Source of the DNA: Sagittula sp. P11
GTDB lineage: Bacteria; Pseudomonadota; Alphaproteobacteria; Rhodobacterales; Rhodobacteraceae
Length of the DNA: 64,000 nucleotides
Assembly (NCBI RefSeq): GCF_002814095.1
Contig: NZ_CP021915.1
Span: 209,586 to 273,585, forward strand
Reading direction: 5' to 3'
Part shown: piece after piece, positions 18,760-27,371 of the stretch
How positions within the stretch are numbered: position 1 is the stretch's first letter
Layout of the letters: each line of letters begins with the position of its first letter
The notes under the pieces: model-generated
What the model was told of the DNA's origin: nothing
The model's database searches: none
Seen by the model: only the letters and a program-made list of their open reading frames with translations
Made by a program: the position numbers and the translations under genes

Positions 18760-19558
18760 GCGACCCTCCGATATATGCCTCGATGACCCGCGGGTCCTTC
18801 ACAACCTCCTTGGGGATGCCACTGGCGATCATTTCACCGTAATTCAGTGCCAGCATCCGATCACAAATGCCGGTGATGACATCCATATGGTGTTCGATCA
18901 GCAGAACGCTGACGCCGCGTTCGGCACGGGCATCCAGAATGAAACGGGACATATACCCTTTCTCTTCCTGGTTCATGCCGGCCATCGGTTCATCGAGAAT
19001 CAGCATTTGTGGCTCGGCCACCAATGCCCGCGCCAGCTCGACCCGTTTTTTCAACCCGATCGGAAGACCATCGACCAACTCATGCCGGATGCTCTCGAGT
19101 TGCAGAAACTCGATCACCTCCTCGACGATTTTACGGTTCTCGATTTCTTCACGCTGTGCTGCCCACCAATATAGCGCCGTACGCAAAACGCCTGGGCTCA
19201 TGTGGATGTGCCGCCCGAGCAGGATGTTGTCCAGAACGCTCATCCCGTTGAACAGGGCAAGATTTTGGAACGTCCTGGCAACCCCAAGCTTGGCAACCTT
19301 GTGAGGCGCTGTGCCCGTGATGTCTTTTCCTGCCAGCCGGACTTTGCCCTCGTTTGGCGGATAAAATCCGGTAATTGCGTTCGTCAGTGTTGTCTTGCCG
19401 CTGCCATTCGGACCGACAAGTCCAAAGATTTCCCCTTGCCGGATAACAAGGTCCACACCGGTGACAGCGACGATGCCGCCGAACCGTCGTTCGACCCCGC
19501 TGCACTCCAGTATCGCCCCATCATCGGCTCCGATTGCTGTTTTAGTCTTTGTCGTCAT
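18752..19558 (-). CDS. livG: Branched-chain-type ABC transporter ATPase (LivG family)
   Basis: A 268-residue ATPase with Walker A GPNGSGKTTL, the LivG insertion between FYPPNEGKVRLAGKDITG and VARTFQNLALFNGMSVLDNI, Walker B MLILDEPMAGM and H-region LLIEHHMDVI. The ABC signature is unusual: where LivG normally has LSYGQQRR it reads LPIGLKKRVELARAL, keeping only Gly. Ligase-linked transporters often have this divergence; whether it lowers ATPase activity is unknown. It follows the SDR gene by 37 bases and overlaps the CoA-synthetase gene. Confidence 0.9.
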   Translation of the reverse strand: MTTKTKTAIGADDGAILECSGVERRFGGIVAVTGVDLVIRQGEIFGLVGPNGSGKTTLTNAITGFYPPNEGKVRLAGKDITGTAPHKVAKLGVARTFQNLALFNGMSVLDNILLGRHIHMSPGVLRTALYWWAAQREEIENRKIVEEVIEFLQLESIRHELVDGLPIGLKKRVELARALVAEPQMLILDEPMAGMNQEEKGYMSRFILDARAERGVSVLLIEHHMDVITGICDRMLALNYGEMIASGIPKEVVKDPRVIEAYIGGSHD

Positions 19559-19595
19559 CTAGATCCCGTTGTCCCCCTAAGGTTCACGGCCATCA

Positions 19596-20450
19596 TCAGG
19601 TAATCCGGAAGTAGTCCGGCCGCCCCGTTGGCCATGGATCCCCCCACAATTGCTGCCCACCGTCGATGTTCAGAACTTCACCGGTTACGAATTTCCCTGA
19701 ATTCGCCGCCATATAGACAACCCCTTCAGCGACATCCCATTCGTCCCCGGCGTGCCGCATCGGATTGGAGTCCTGAAAGGTCGCAGAACCCTCCGGAGGG
19801 TAGTTCCCGAAACCGTTGCTTTCGCAGCAACCCGGCGCCACGCAGTTCACTCGGATACCGTGCGGAGCCCACTCCACCGCAACCGACTTGGACAGGTAAA
19901 CTACCCCTGCCCGGGCCGCACAGGTATGCGCGATGCCGGGCATGCCGCGCCAGATATCGGCCACGATGTTGACGATGGAGCCCGATTGCTTGTTGGCAAC
20001 CCAGTGGCGCGCCGCGGATTGCATCATCCACCAGGTGCCGTTGAGGTTGGTGTCTATGACCGCATTCCAGCCCTTTGGACTAAACTCCAACGCTGCTTGC
20101 GGAAACTGACCCCCAGCATTGTTCACCAATACGTCAATCGCCCCGAACTCCTGGTTCGTCTTGGCGACAAAATCCTCGACCTGCTCAGGCTCCCGGATGG
20201 TCATTGGCACAGCGAAGACTTTACCCCCGAAACTTTCGAGGAACTCCCTCGCCAAAGCCAGTTTCTCTTCGTTGCGTCCATTGATCGCCAGATTGGCCCC
20301 GAGCCTCGCGAACAGGGTCGCAATTGCCAGCCCCAATCCGCCTCCAGCGCCGGTCACCACAACGGTTTTGCCGCTGAATAAATCGCTCGCGTAAACGGTT
20401 GCACGTTTCGACAGGTCCTCCTTCGAAGACCCGAACTGCGTCTTATGCAT
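19596..20450 (-). CDS. SDR oxidoreductase, 2,4-dienoyl-CoA / 2-enoyl-CoA reductase-like
   Basis: A 284-residue short-chain dehydrogenase. TGAGGGLGLAIA binds NAD(P), NNAGGQFPQAALEFSPKGW and IDTNLNGTWWMMQSAARHW are typical of the DECR/PECR branch, and AVEWAPHGIRVNCVAPG follows. The normal YxxxK catalytic pair is not in place: the segment reads CAARAGVVYLSKSVAVEW, with Tyr one residue too close to Lys. Mitochondrial DECR also lacks the standard Tyr, so a CoA-ester reductase is plausible. An in-frame ATG at 20465 exists, but GGAGG lies just before the ATG at 20450, which is chosen. It heads the 12-gene operon, with a palindromic operator 42 bases upstream. Confidence 0.85.
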   Translation of the reverse strand: MHKTQFGSSKEDLSKRATVYASDLFSGKTVVVTGAGGGLGLAIATLFARLGANLAINGRNEEKLALAREFLESFGGKVFAVPMTIREPEQVEDFVAKTNQEFGAIDVLVNNAGGQFPQAALEFSPKGWNAVIDTNLNGTWWMMQSAARHWVANKQSGSIVNIVADIWRGMPGIAHTCAARAGVVYLSKSVAVEWAPHGIRVNCVAPGCCESNGFGNYPPEGSATFQDSNPMRHAGDEWDVAEGVVYMAANSGKFVTGEVLNIDGGQQLWGDPWPTGRPDYFRIT

Positions 20451-20491
20451 GACGCCTCCTCCCATTCCCCTTAAGGGGCAGTTGCCAGTAA

Positions 20492-20507
20492 TCTAACGGG
20501 TGTTAGA
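20492..20507. promoter_or_regulatory. Operator site 4 before the transport/beta-oxidation operon
   Basis: TCTAACGGGTGTTAGA differs from the consensus at one arm base. It lies 42 bases upstream of the SDR start and 49 bases past the end of the truncated dehydrogenase, so it should control the SDR-livGHMF-binding protein-crotonase-etfBA operon. Confidence 0.7.
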
Positions 20508-20555
20508 AAAATGGTCAAGACACCTTTTCCCACCAGCCCCGCCCGTTATCTCAGA

Positions 20556-21302
20556 TCAGTAAGACATTGGAAGTCCAAGGGCTTTTTCTGCTATGAACGA
20601 CAAAAGCATCTGCGGTGTCACCGGTACGATGCGGAACAGCAGAGCTTCCCGTACCAGTCGCTCCACGTGATATTCCTTGGCGTATCCGAATCCGCCAAAT
20701 GTAATTTGCGCGGCTTCGGTCGCCTCAACCGCGGCGTCGGCGGCCAAAAGCTTGGCAGCGTTCGCCTCGACGCCGCAGGGTTCTCCCGCATCGTAGAGGG
20801 CTGCAGCGTGCATCACCATGAGATTGGCAGATTCCACCCGCGCCCAGGCTTTGGCGAGTGGATGCTGAACACCCTGATTTTGGCCGATCGGGCGGTCAAA
20901 AATCACACGTTCGTTTGCATAATGCGCCGCTCGCGCCAGTGCGTTGCGCGCAATACCGATGCATTCACCGGCCACCAGGATGCGTTCGGGATTCAACCCG
21001 TGCAAAATTTGTCTAAAGCCTTTGCCCTCCTCCCCGATCAGGTCCTCAGCCGGAATCGGCAACCCATCGATGAAGACTTCGTTAGAATCGACAGCCTTTC
21101 GACCCATCTTTTCGATCTCTCGCACGTCAACGAAATTTCGGTCGAGATCTGTATAGAACAGGCTCAGCCCTTCGGTCGGGCTGCTCACATCCTCAAGCCG
21201 CGTTGTTCTGGCCAGAAGCAACATCTTGTCTGCCACCTGCGCGGTAGAAATCCAGACTTTTTGTCCGTGCACGACATATCTGTCCCCCCGCCACTTCGCA
21301 AC
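20556..21302 (-). pseudogene. Acyl-CoA dehydrogenase, 5' part removed at the IS256 boundary
   Basis: The frame encodes the C-terminal two thirds (about 248 residues) of an acyl-CoA dehydrogenase: AKWRGDRYVVHGQKVWIST, FVDVREIEKMGRKAVDSNEV, DRPIGQNQGVQHPLAKAWARV and ITFGGFGYAKEYHVERLVRE. About 135 N-terminal residues, including most of the first helical domain, are missing: the frame runs straight into the IS256 end at 21303. The missing part is not on the other side of the IS, where an IS66 relic begins, so the break is a rearrangement and not a simple insertion. A GTG at 21272 could start a fragment but would not give a working enzyme. Confidence 0.85.
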
Positions 21303-22697
21303 GAGCTATGCTGGGAAATGGGTGACGGTGTTTGAGAAGGCGGCGTATCGTGGCGGGTGTCGAAGCCTGCCAGAACTTCCAGAAGGAACGATACGCCTAT
21401 GACGAAGAATACCGACATCATCGCCCTGCGTCAGCCGGAATCTGTTGACGATCCGCTGACCGAGATTGCCCGGGATGGGGCGCGCCGGATGCTGGCCGCT
21501 GCACTTCGGGCAGAGGCTGACGCCTTCGTCGCTCAGCATGCCGAAGAGGTCCTGCCGGATGGCCGGCAGCGTATCGTCCGGCATGGGTATGGGCCGGAGC
21601 GAAGCATCCAGACCGGGATCGGCGCGCTTGATGTGCGCCGCCCGAAGGTGCGAGACCGCGCGGCCGGACCTGCTGACGAGAAGGTGCGGTTCAGCTCCGC
21701 CATCCTGCCGAAATGGGCGCGGCGGTCGCGCAGCCTCGATGCCCTGCTGCCAGTCCTCTACCTGCGCGGCATTTCCACCGGCGACTTCCGGGAGGCGCTC
21801 TCTGCGATCTTGGGGGCGGAGGCGCCAAACCTGTCGCCGGGCGTAATCTCGCGCCTGACCGGGGAATGGCAGCAGGAACATGACCGCTGGCAGCGCCGTG
21901 ATCTTTCGGCGCGGCGGTATGTCTACATCTGGGCGGACGGCGTCTACCTCCAGGCCCGGATGGAGCCGCAGGCCGAGTGCATGCTGGTCATTCTGGGCGC
22001 CACGCCCGAAGGGAAGAAGGAACTGGTCGGCTTCCAGATCGGCGTTCGGGAAAGCGCGCAGAGTTGGCGCGAGTTGCCGGTCGACATCAAGGCCCGCGGC
22101 CTTGCCGTCCCGCCGGAGATCGCCGTGGGAGACGGGGCCATGGGGTTCTGGAAGGCGCTCGACGAGGTCTTCCCCGGCACGCGTCATCAGCGCTGTTGGG
22201 TCCACAAGATCGCCAACGTGCTGAACAAGTTCCCGAAATCGATGCAGCCGACGGTGAAGGCCGACCTGCGCGAGATATGGCAGGCCGAGACCCGCGCTAA
22301 GGCCAAGGCCGCCATGGACATCTTCGCCGAGAAATATGGGATCAAATACGAGAAGGCGGTAAACTGCCTGACAAAAGACCGCGACGCGCTGCTGGCGTTC
22401 TATGACTTCCCGGCCGACCATTGGGATCACCTGCGCACGGGCAACCCAATCGAAAGCGTCTTCGCCACCGTCCGGCACAGGACCGTCCGAACCAAGGGGG
22501 CGCTGTCGCAAACGACAGCGAAGCTGATGGTGTTCAAGCTCGTTCAGACCGCCGCCAAAACATGGCGCCGCCTGAAGGGCGCGAACCAGTTGCCTTTGGT
22601 CATCGAAGGCGTCACATTCACCGACGGTGTCGCCGAGAACGACACCGAAAACCGCGCCGCGTGATCAAGCCGCATCACCCAGATTTCAGCATAGCTC
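21303..22697 (+). mobile_element. IS256-family insertion sequence, left copy (1,395 bp)
   Basis: Ends were set by comparing the two copies: both begin GAGCTATGCTGGGAAATGGG and end with the inverted sequence CATCACCCAGATTTCAGCATAGCTC, giving imperfect terminal inverted repeats that share GAGCTATGCTG. The second copy is at 50099-51493 with the same length and an identical encoded transposase. Flanking 8-mers (TTCGCAAC left, AAGGCCTT right) do not match, so no target duplication is visible. Left flank is a dehydrogenase gene, right flank an IS66 relic. Confidence 0.93.
21399..22664 (+). CDS. IS256-family transposase
   Basis: A 421-residue mutator-type transposase, full family length. Candidate catalytic triad: Asp in WADGVYLQ, Asp in VGDGAMGFW and Glu in NPIESVFATVRHRT; GTRHQRCWVHKIANVLNK is the family hallmark between the second Asp and the Glu. 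The start at 21399 is preferred over an in-frame ATG at 21357 because AGGAA lies just before it and the family N-terminus begins there. No disruption is seen, so the element may still be active. Confidence 0.93.
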   Translation: MTKNTDIIALRQPESVDDPLTEIARDGARRMLAAALRAEADAFVAQHAEEVLPDGRQRIVRHGYGPERSIQTGIGALDVRRPKVRDRAAGPADEKVRFSSAILPKWARRSRSLDALLPVLYLRGISTGDFREALSAILGAEAPNLSPGVISRLTGEWQQEHDRWQRRDLSARRYVYIWADGVYLQARMEPQAECMLVILGATPEGKKELVGFQIGVRESAQSWRELPVDIKARGLAVPPEIAVGDGAMGFWKALDEVFPGTRHQRCWVHKIANVLNKFPKSMQPTVKADLREIWQAETRAKAKAAMDIFAEKYGIKYEKAVNCLTKDRDALLAFYDFPADHWDHLRTGNPIESVFATVRHRTVRTKGALSQTTAKLMVFKLVQTAAKTWRRLKGANQLPLVIEGVTFTDGVAENDTENRAA

Positions 22698-22830
22698 AAG
22701 GCCTTCGCGAGATCGCCCTTGCCGGGAATGCGTAGCAGTTGGGCCTCGGTCCATGCCTTGAAGGCCTAGACCATGGAGCGGGAGTGCGCCTGGCGTGCTG
22801 CCAGCCGCAGTTCCGCTGTCTTTTTTGCCC
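22698..22830 (-). pseudogene. IS66-family transposase (TnpC) relic
   Basis: On the minus strand this stretch reads WAKKTAELRLAARQAHSRS, then MV, a TAG stop, then AFKAWTEAQLLRIPGK and GDLAKAF, matching the C-terminal part of IS66 TnpC proteins (AARQ..SRP.VEAF.AWLEAQL..GK.DLAKAIRY). The stop replaces an expected Glu codon (GTC TAG GCC), and the frame is cut by IS256 at 22697. Upstream of 22830 the IS66 frame is lost. It is a dead fragment. Confidence 0.7.
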
Positions 22831-22984
22831 ACCCGAACTATGGCCTGCGGTGCGTTCTTTCAGGCCTGTGGGACGAAGCGCTCGTCTTTGGCGGCACCGA
22901 CATTCGGCGGTTTTCTCGAAGGCGCGCTTGAGGCGACGGAACATGCCTACACCGTCTGACCTGCCCCCCTTCGGTCCCTCGTTC
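22831..22984. other. Non-coding spacer between IS relics
   Basis: No convincing gene is seen in either direction. The minus strand has a short open stretch (FRRLKRAFEKTAECRCRQRR) without a start or family match that I can name; it may be further transposon debris. Confidence 0.4.
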
Positions 22985-23900
22985 ATAACGAGAGTCTGCG
23001 GGTTTGATCTTGATAATCATGGGTTTCGGTTTGGGCAAGCGCGCCGGGCGCGGAGCCCTCAAATTGCTCAAGCGCTCGGCGCGCTTGCAGTGGCGTCTGG
23101 TTTCCGAGCGACGAATGCGGCCTGACGGCATTGTAGTCATATCGCCATAGCGCCAGCTTTCGCCGGGCATCGTTCAGGGTGTCAAAGATCTCCTCGTTCA
23201 ATAGCTCGTCGCGCAGGCTGCCGTTGAACGACTCGATGAAGGCGTTCTGCTGTGGCTTCCCTGGGTCGATGTAATGCCACGGCACATCGTTCTGGTCGGC
23301 CCATTTCAGGATGGCCCGGCTTGTGAACTCCGTGCCGTTATCACTGACGATGCAACCTGGTTTTCCGTAGACCCGCACCAGCGCATCCAGCTCGCGGGCG
23401 ACACGGGCTCCCGAGATACTGGTGTCGGCCATGAGGCACAGGTTTTCGCGGCAGCAATCGTCGATCACTGCCAGGATGCGGAACTTGCGTGAAGCACCAA
23501 AGCTGTCCGACAGAAAGTCCAGCGACCACCGCGCATTTGGGCGCGCCGCCTCCGGCATCGGTGTGCGTGTGCCGCGGGCCCGTTTGCGGCCACGTCGTCG
23601 CTTCACCGAGAGACCTTCCTCCCGGTAGAGCCGATACAGCTTCTTGTGGTTCATGATCATGCCCTTGCGTTCGAGCAGGACGCCGATCCGACGATAGCCG
23701 AACCGACGTCGCTTGCCTGCAATCTCCTGCATCTCTTTGCGGATCTCGGGGCAATCCGGCGGGCGTTCGCGCCGGACCGTCTTTGGATCGACACCGACAA
23801 GCCGGCAGGCCCGGCGCTGCGAGATGTCGTGATCCCGCATCGCTCTGAGCGCTGCCTCTCGCCGCTTGGTCAGCGTCGTCAGTTCTTTCCCAAAAGATCT
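22983..23900 (-). CDS. IS3-family transposase OrfB (DDE integrase core)
   Basis: From the frameshift region (about 23900) this frame gives [19 protein letters not shown], an HTH_21-type segment ([16 protein letters not shown]) and the rve integrase core with [18 protein letters not shown] (first Asp), [15 protein letters not shown] (second Asp) and [20 protein letters not shown] (Glu). The C-terminus [20 protein letters not shown] is standard. It has no start of its own and is normally made as an OrfAB fusion by -1 frameshifting. The stop codon falls at the element's very end, in or beyond the inverted repeat. Confidence 0.9.
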   Translation of the reverse strand, partial: RSFGKELTTLTKRREAALRAMRDHDISQRRACRLVGVDPKTVRRERPPDCPEIRKEMQEIAGKRRRFGYRRIGVLLERKGMIMNHKKLYRLYREEGLSVKRRRGRKRARGTRTPMPEAARPNARWSLDFLSDSFGASRKFRILAVIDDCCRENLCLMADTSISGARVARELDALVRVYGKPGCIVSDNGTEFTSRAILKWADQNDVPWHYIDPGKPQQNAFIESFNGSLRDELLNEEIFDTLNDARRKLALWRYDYNAVRPHSSLGNQTPLQARRALEQFEGSAPGALAQTETHDYQDQTRRLSL

Positions 23901-24176
23901 TTCAGGACCACGTTGTCGAGCATCGTATCGGCCAGCAGGCGCTTGAGCTTGGTGTTCTCGTCTTCCAGCGCCTTCAGCCGGGCGGCTTCTGACACCTCCA
24001 TGCCGCCGTATTTGGCTTTCAGCTTGTAAAACGTGGACGGGCTCAGCCCGTGACGACGGCACAGTTCGGCCGTCGGCATGCCCGCCTCTTGCTCCTTGAT
24101 CATCCCGATAATCTGCGCCTCGGTAAAACGGCTCTTTCGCATTCGTCTGCTCCTTCAAGGTTGGGCAGACTCTACA
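22985..24176 (-). mobile_element. IS3-family insertion sequence
   Basis: About 1.19 kb. The outer end (24176 inwards) reads TGTAGAGTCTGCCCAA and the inner end (near 22988) reads ACGAGAGTCTGCGGG, which are imperfect terminal inverted repeats sharing GAGTCTGC. Two overlapping frames, orfA and orfB, in -1 register are the IS3 layout. Exact ends and the target duplication are uncertain by a few bases. It lies between the IS66 relic and the 3' end of the RND pump gene. Confidence 0.85.
23879..24142 (-). CDS. IS3-family transposase OrfA
   Basis: An 87-residue HTH protein: [40 protein letters not shown], then a leucine-zipper-like segment [20 protein letters not shown] ending DLLGKN. These are hallmarks of IS3-family OrfA of the IS407 type. 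It overlaps the OrfB frame by about 20 bases, and the sequence CTTTTGGGAAAGAAC lies in the overlap, where -1 slippage would join them. Confidence 0.9.
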   Translation of the reverse strand: MRKSRFTEAQIIGMIKEQEAGMPTAELCRRHGLSPSTFYKLKAKYGGMEVSEAARLKALEDENTKLKRLLADTMLDNVVLKDLLGKN

Positions 24177-24263
24177 TCATGATGAGGGATTTCGCGGGGG
24201 GCAGGTCACGTCCTTAAGACGGGTCGAGGGCGCTCAGAGAAGCGCTTATAACTGCATCTGCGT

Positions 24264-27200
24264 TCAGGCTGTCGCTGGGGAACCTGAAGGAGCGTTTTCT
24301 TGTTTAGGCGGCTTGATCAAGAAGAACAGCGCATACAATACCGGCACCGCGACCAGTGTCAGGATCGAGGCGAACGCGAGGCCACCCATGATTGTGACAG
24401 CCATCGATGCGAAGAAGGCGTCTGATATGAGCGGAATCATACCGAAAATCGTTGTGCCCGCAGCCAGCACGACGGGCCTCAAACGGCTGACCGAGCCATC
24501 GATCACCGCCTGATAGTCCTCGACATCTTCGGCGCGTTGCTGATCGATTTCTTCCACCAGCACAATGGCGTTCTTCATCAGCATCCCGGAAAGGGACAAG
24601 AAGCCGAGAAGCGCCGTGAACGTGAACGGGAGCCCCGTGAACAGCAGACCGAGAACCATGCCTGTGACCGACATCGGTACGACGAGCCACAATATCAGCG
24701 GCTGGCGCACCTTGTTGAACATCAGGATCGAGATCGTCAGCATCACAATGAGGCTGATCGGAAGCTGCTTGCCGAGACTTTCGTTGGCCATCTGCTGGCT
24801 TTCGTATTCGCCACCCCACTCCATCGAATAGCCGTCGGGGAGCCGCATCGCTTCGATCTCGTCGCGCACGCTGTTGAAGGCTTCGTTCGCAGTCAGATCC
24901 GGTCGCGCGCCGCCAAGAGCCGTGATCGTTCGCGCCCGGTCGCGCCGGTGGATCAGCGCCTCGACGAGGCGGGGCTCAAAGCTGGAGACGAGGTTGGCCA
25001 TCGGCACATAATCATTTGCCCCCGGCGACCAGACCGAGAGGTCGCGCAAACGGTCCAGCCCGTCGCGCTCGACCTCGGGAAGCCGCAGATACATAGGGAT
25101 TTCGGCATCGCCTTCGCGCAGGGTGCCCACCCGCAGGCCCGAGGTGCCGTATTGCACGGTGTCGGAAATCGATCCGCGAGTCGCACCGGCCAACCGCATG
25201 CGAGCCTCGTCGACGATGGGTTCGACGAGAATTTCGCGCTGCCGCCAGTCTGTGCGCGGGTTTGTGATCGTGCCGGCCTCGTCGAAGATCGCAAGCGCGT
25301 TATCCGATAGCTGCCGGAGGACAACTGGATCGGGTCCGGAAAACCGGACGGCGACATCGGCCCCGGCAGGCGGACCGAAGACGATCTCCTCGACGCGGAT
25401 AAGAGCATTGGGGAATTGCGCCGGCAGTTCACGATTGAGACGCGCCGCAACATCGGGGATGAGTGTGGCATCGGTCGCACGCACGATCAGCTGACCGTAG
25501 CTCGCATCGGCCTGCTCAGGGTTGTAGGTCAGCATGAAGCGGCTGGCCCCTCGCCCGACAAGCGTCGTCACGTCCGTCACGATCTCCTCGCCTAAGATGA
25601 TCGCCTCCAGCCGAGCGATTTCTTCATTCGTGACTCGAATGTCCGTGCCTTGCGGCATCTGGAATTCGACGTAGAATATCGGGGTGTTCGACGCCGGAAA
25701 AAAAGCCTGTTTGACCTGACCAAAGGCCATGACCGACCAGACCGTGATTCCGACGATCGTCAGGACGACGAGCACACGGGCGCGCAGCGCCAGCCTGAGG
25801 AAACCGCGGTAGGCCGAATAGACGAAGCCGCGATAGGGGTCCTTGGAGGTGTTTTTTGGCGCCTTCAGAAGGAGCTTCCCAAGATAGGGTGTAACGGTCA
25901 CGGCGAGGATCCAGCTCATCAGCAACGAAATCGCGATAACCGCGAAAAGCGAAAACAGAAATTCGCCGGTGGCATCTGGCGACAGTCCAATTCCAGAGAA
26001 CGCCATGATCCCGATCACGGTAGCCCCAAGCAGAGGAAATGATGTCGCGGTCTCGGTATCGGCGGCGGCGTCTTCGGCGGACTTGCCCCGTGCCATGCCA
26101 ATCAGCATGCCTTCGGCGATCACGATGGCGTTGTCGACCAGCATACCCATAGCGATGATCAGCGCCCCAAGACTGATCCGTTCCATCTCGATGCCGAAGA
26201 CAGACATGAAAAACAGCGTGGAAAACACCGTTAGGCCCAGCGTGGCACCCACCACCAGACCCGCGCGCCAACCCATGGTCAGCATCAGCGCCCCGATGAC
26301 GATGGCCACGGATTGACCGAGGCTGACAAGAAAGCTCGAGACCGCTTCGTCGACGACCTTATGCTGTTCATAGATCGGTACGATCTCGACGCCGTCCGGC
26401 AATTCGGTCTTCAGTTGGTCCAGTCGTGCCTCGACCGATCTGCCGACCTCGACAACGTTGCGGTCCACGAGCGCCGAGACCCCAAGAGTGAAAGCTCGCG
26501 TGCCATTGTGACGCACGATCTGGCTCGGCCGCTCTGTCTCCTCTCGGACCACGCGGGCGATGTCGTAGAGCGCAATCTGCCCGACCTCTCCGGGGGCGCC
26601 GAGCCGCAGCGCCTCAATGCCCTCGACGCTGACATAACCCGGCGGAACGGACACACCTAGCCGAGACAGCCCTTCGCTGATCTCGCCGTTGGAGAAAACC
26701 TGGTTCTCGTCGGCGATGATACCGAGGATCTGGTCCGGTGGCAGCCCCAGTTCGGTCAGGCGCGCCGAAGGGACCGAGATGATGATCTCCTCTTCCGCCA
26801 GCCCCTGAACCTCGATCTTGGCCACCCCGTCGACGGTGACAAAGCCGCGCCGCAGTTTAGTCGCGAGGTCTCGCTGTTCCGAGGCGCTCAACCCATCGGC
26901 CGTCACAGCGTAGAACATGCCGTAGACGTCGCCGAAATCGTCATTGATGATCGGAGACTGCGCACCGGAGGGGAACTCTCTTTCGATGTCGCGGATGCGG
27001 CGGCGCATTTCGTCCCAGACCTGTGGGATCTCGTCGGGCCCATAGGTCATCTCGATCTCGACCGTGATCTGGGCCATGCCCGGCATGGATTTCGATTCCA
27101 CCCGGTCGAGCTGCTTCATCTGTTGGAGTGCGCTTTCCACGACATCGGTGACTTCCTCTTCCACCTCCATCGCCGTCGCGCCCGGATAGGGCACGAAAAC

Positions 27201-27344
27201 GAGCGCCGTCTTGAGCGTGAAACTCGGGTCTTCGAGGCGTCCGACCGTGTTCAGCCCCCACAAACCGCCGAGAAGGCAAAAGATAATTGCCAGCCAAACG
27301 GCGACCGGACGTCGGATGCTTGCGCGGGAAATACTCATTGTCAT
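24264..27344 (-). CDS. RND efflux pump, inner-membrane transporter (AcrB/HAE family)
   Basis: A 1,026-residue RND protein with two six-helix halves and two periplasmic loops. It starts MTMSISRASIRRPVAVWLAI and has IIAMGMLVDNAIVIAEG in TM4 (about residue 400), with one Asp of the proton-relay pair where AcrB has two, VSALVDRNVVEVG in the first loop, and FTALLGFLSLSGMLMKNAIV in the second half. It uses the proton gradient to export hydrophobic compounds with the adaptor upstream. The gene ends 88 bases from the IS3 element but is intact. The 5' end of a close paralogue survives at 49717-49872. Confidence 0.95.
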   Translation of the reverse strand: MTMSISRASIRRPVAVWLAIIFCLLGGLWGLNTVGRLEDPSFTLKTALVFVPYPGATAMEVEEEVTDVVESALQQMKQLDRVESKSMPGMAQITVEIEMTYGPDEIPQVWDEMRRRIRDIEREFPSGAQSPIINDDFGDVYGMFYAVTADGLSASEQRDLATKLRRGFVTVDGVAKIEVQGLAEEEIIISVPSARLTELGLPPDQILGIIADENQVFSNGEISEGLSRLGVSVPPGYVSVEGIEALRLGAPGEVGQIALYDIARVVREETERPSQIVRHNGTRAFTLGVSALVDRNVVEVGRSVEARLDQLKTELPDGVEIVPIYEQHKVVDEAVSSFLVSLGQSVAIVIGALMLTMGWRAGLVVGATLGLTVFSTLFFMSVFGIEMERISLGALIIAMGMLVDNAIVIAEGMLIGMARGKSAEDAAADTETATSFPLLGATVIGIMAFSGIGLSPDATGEFLFSLFAVIAISLLMSWILAVTVTPYLGKLLLKAPKNTSKDPYRGFVYSAYRGFLRLALRARVLVVLTIVGITVWSVMAFGQVKQAFFPASNTPIFYVEFQMPQGTDIRVTNEEIARLEAIILGEEIVTDVTTLVGRGASRFMLTYNPEQADASYGQLIVRATDATLIPDVAARLNRELPAQFPNALIRVEEIVFGPPAGADVAVRFSGPDPVVLRQLSDNALAIFDEAGTITNPRTDWRQREILVEPIVDEARMRLAGATRGSISDTVQYGTSGLRVGTLREGDAEIPMYLRLPEVERDGLDRLRDLSVWSPGANDYVPMANLVSSFEPRLVEALIHRRDRARTITALGGARPDLTANEAFNSVRDEIEAMRLPDGYSMEWGGEYESQQMANESLGKQLPISLIVMLTISILMFNKVRQPLILWLVVPMSVTGMVLGLLFTGLPFTFTALLGFLSLSGMLMKNAIVLVEEIDQQRAEDVEDYQAVIDGSVSRLRPVVLAAGTTIFGMIPLISDAFFASMAVTIMGGLAFASILTLVAVPVLYALFFLIKPPKQENAPSGSPATA

Positions 27345-27371
27345 GGTTTCGGTTTTCCGGTCCAGGATCGT

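Noticed and set aside
14055..19558. Amino-acid uptake as the role of the LivFGHM genes
   Set aside because: The transporter genes are interleaved with an acyl-CoA synthetase and beta-oxidation genes, which favours a carboxylic acid substrate.
21306..22511. 401-codon frame antisense to the IS256 transposase (and its copy at 50102-51307)
   Set aside because: It is the exact antisense of a known transposase and shows no family features.
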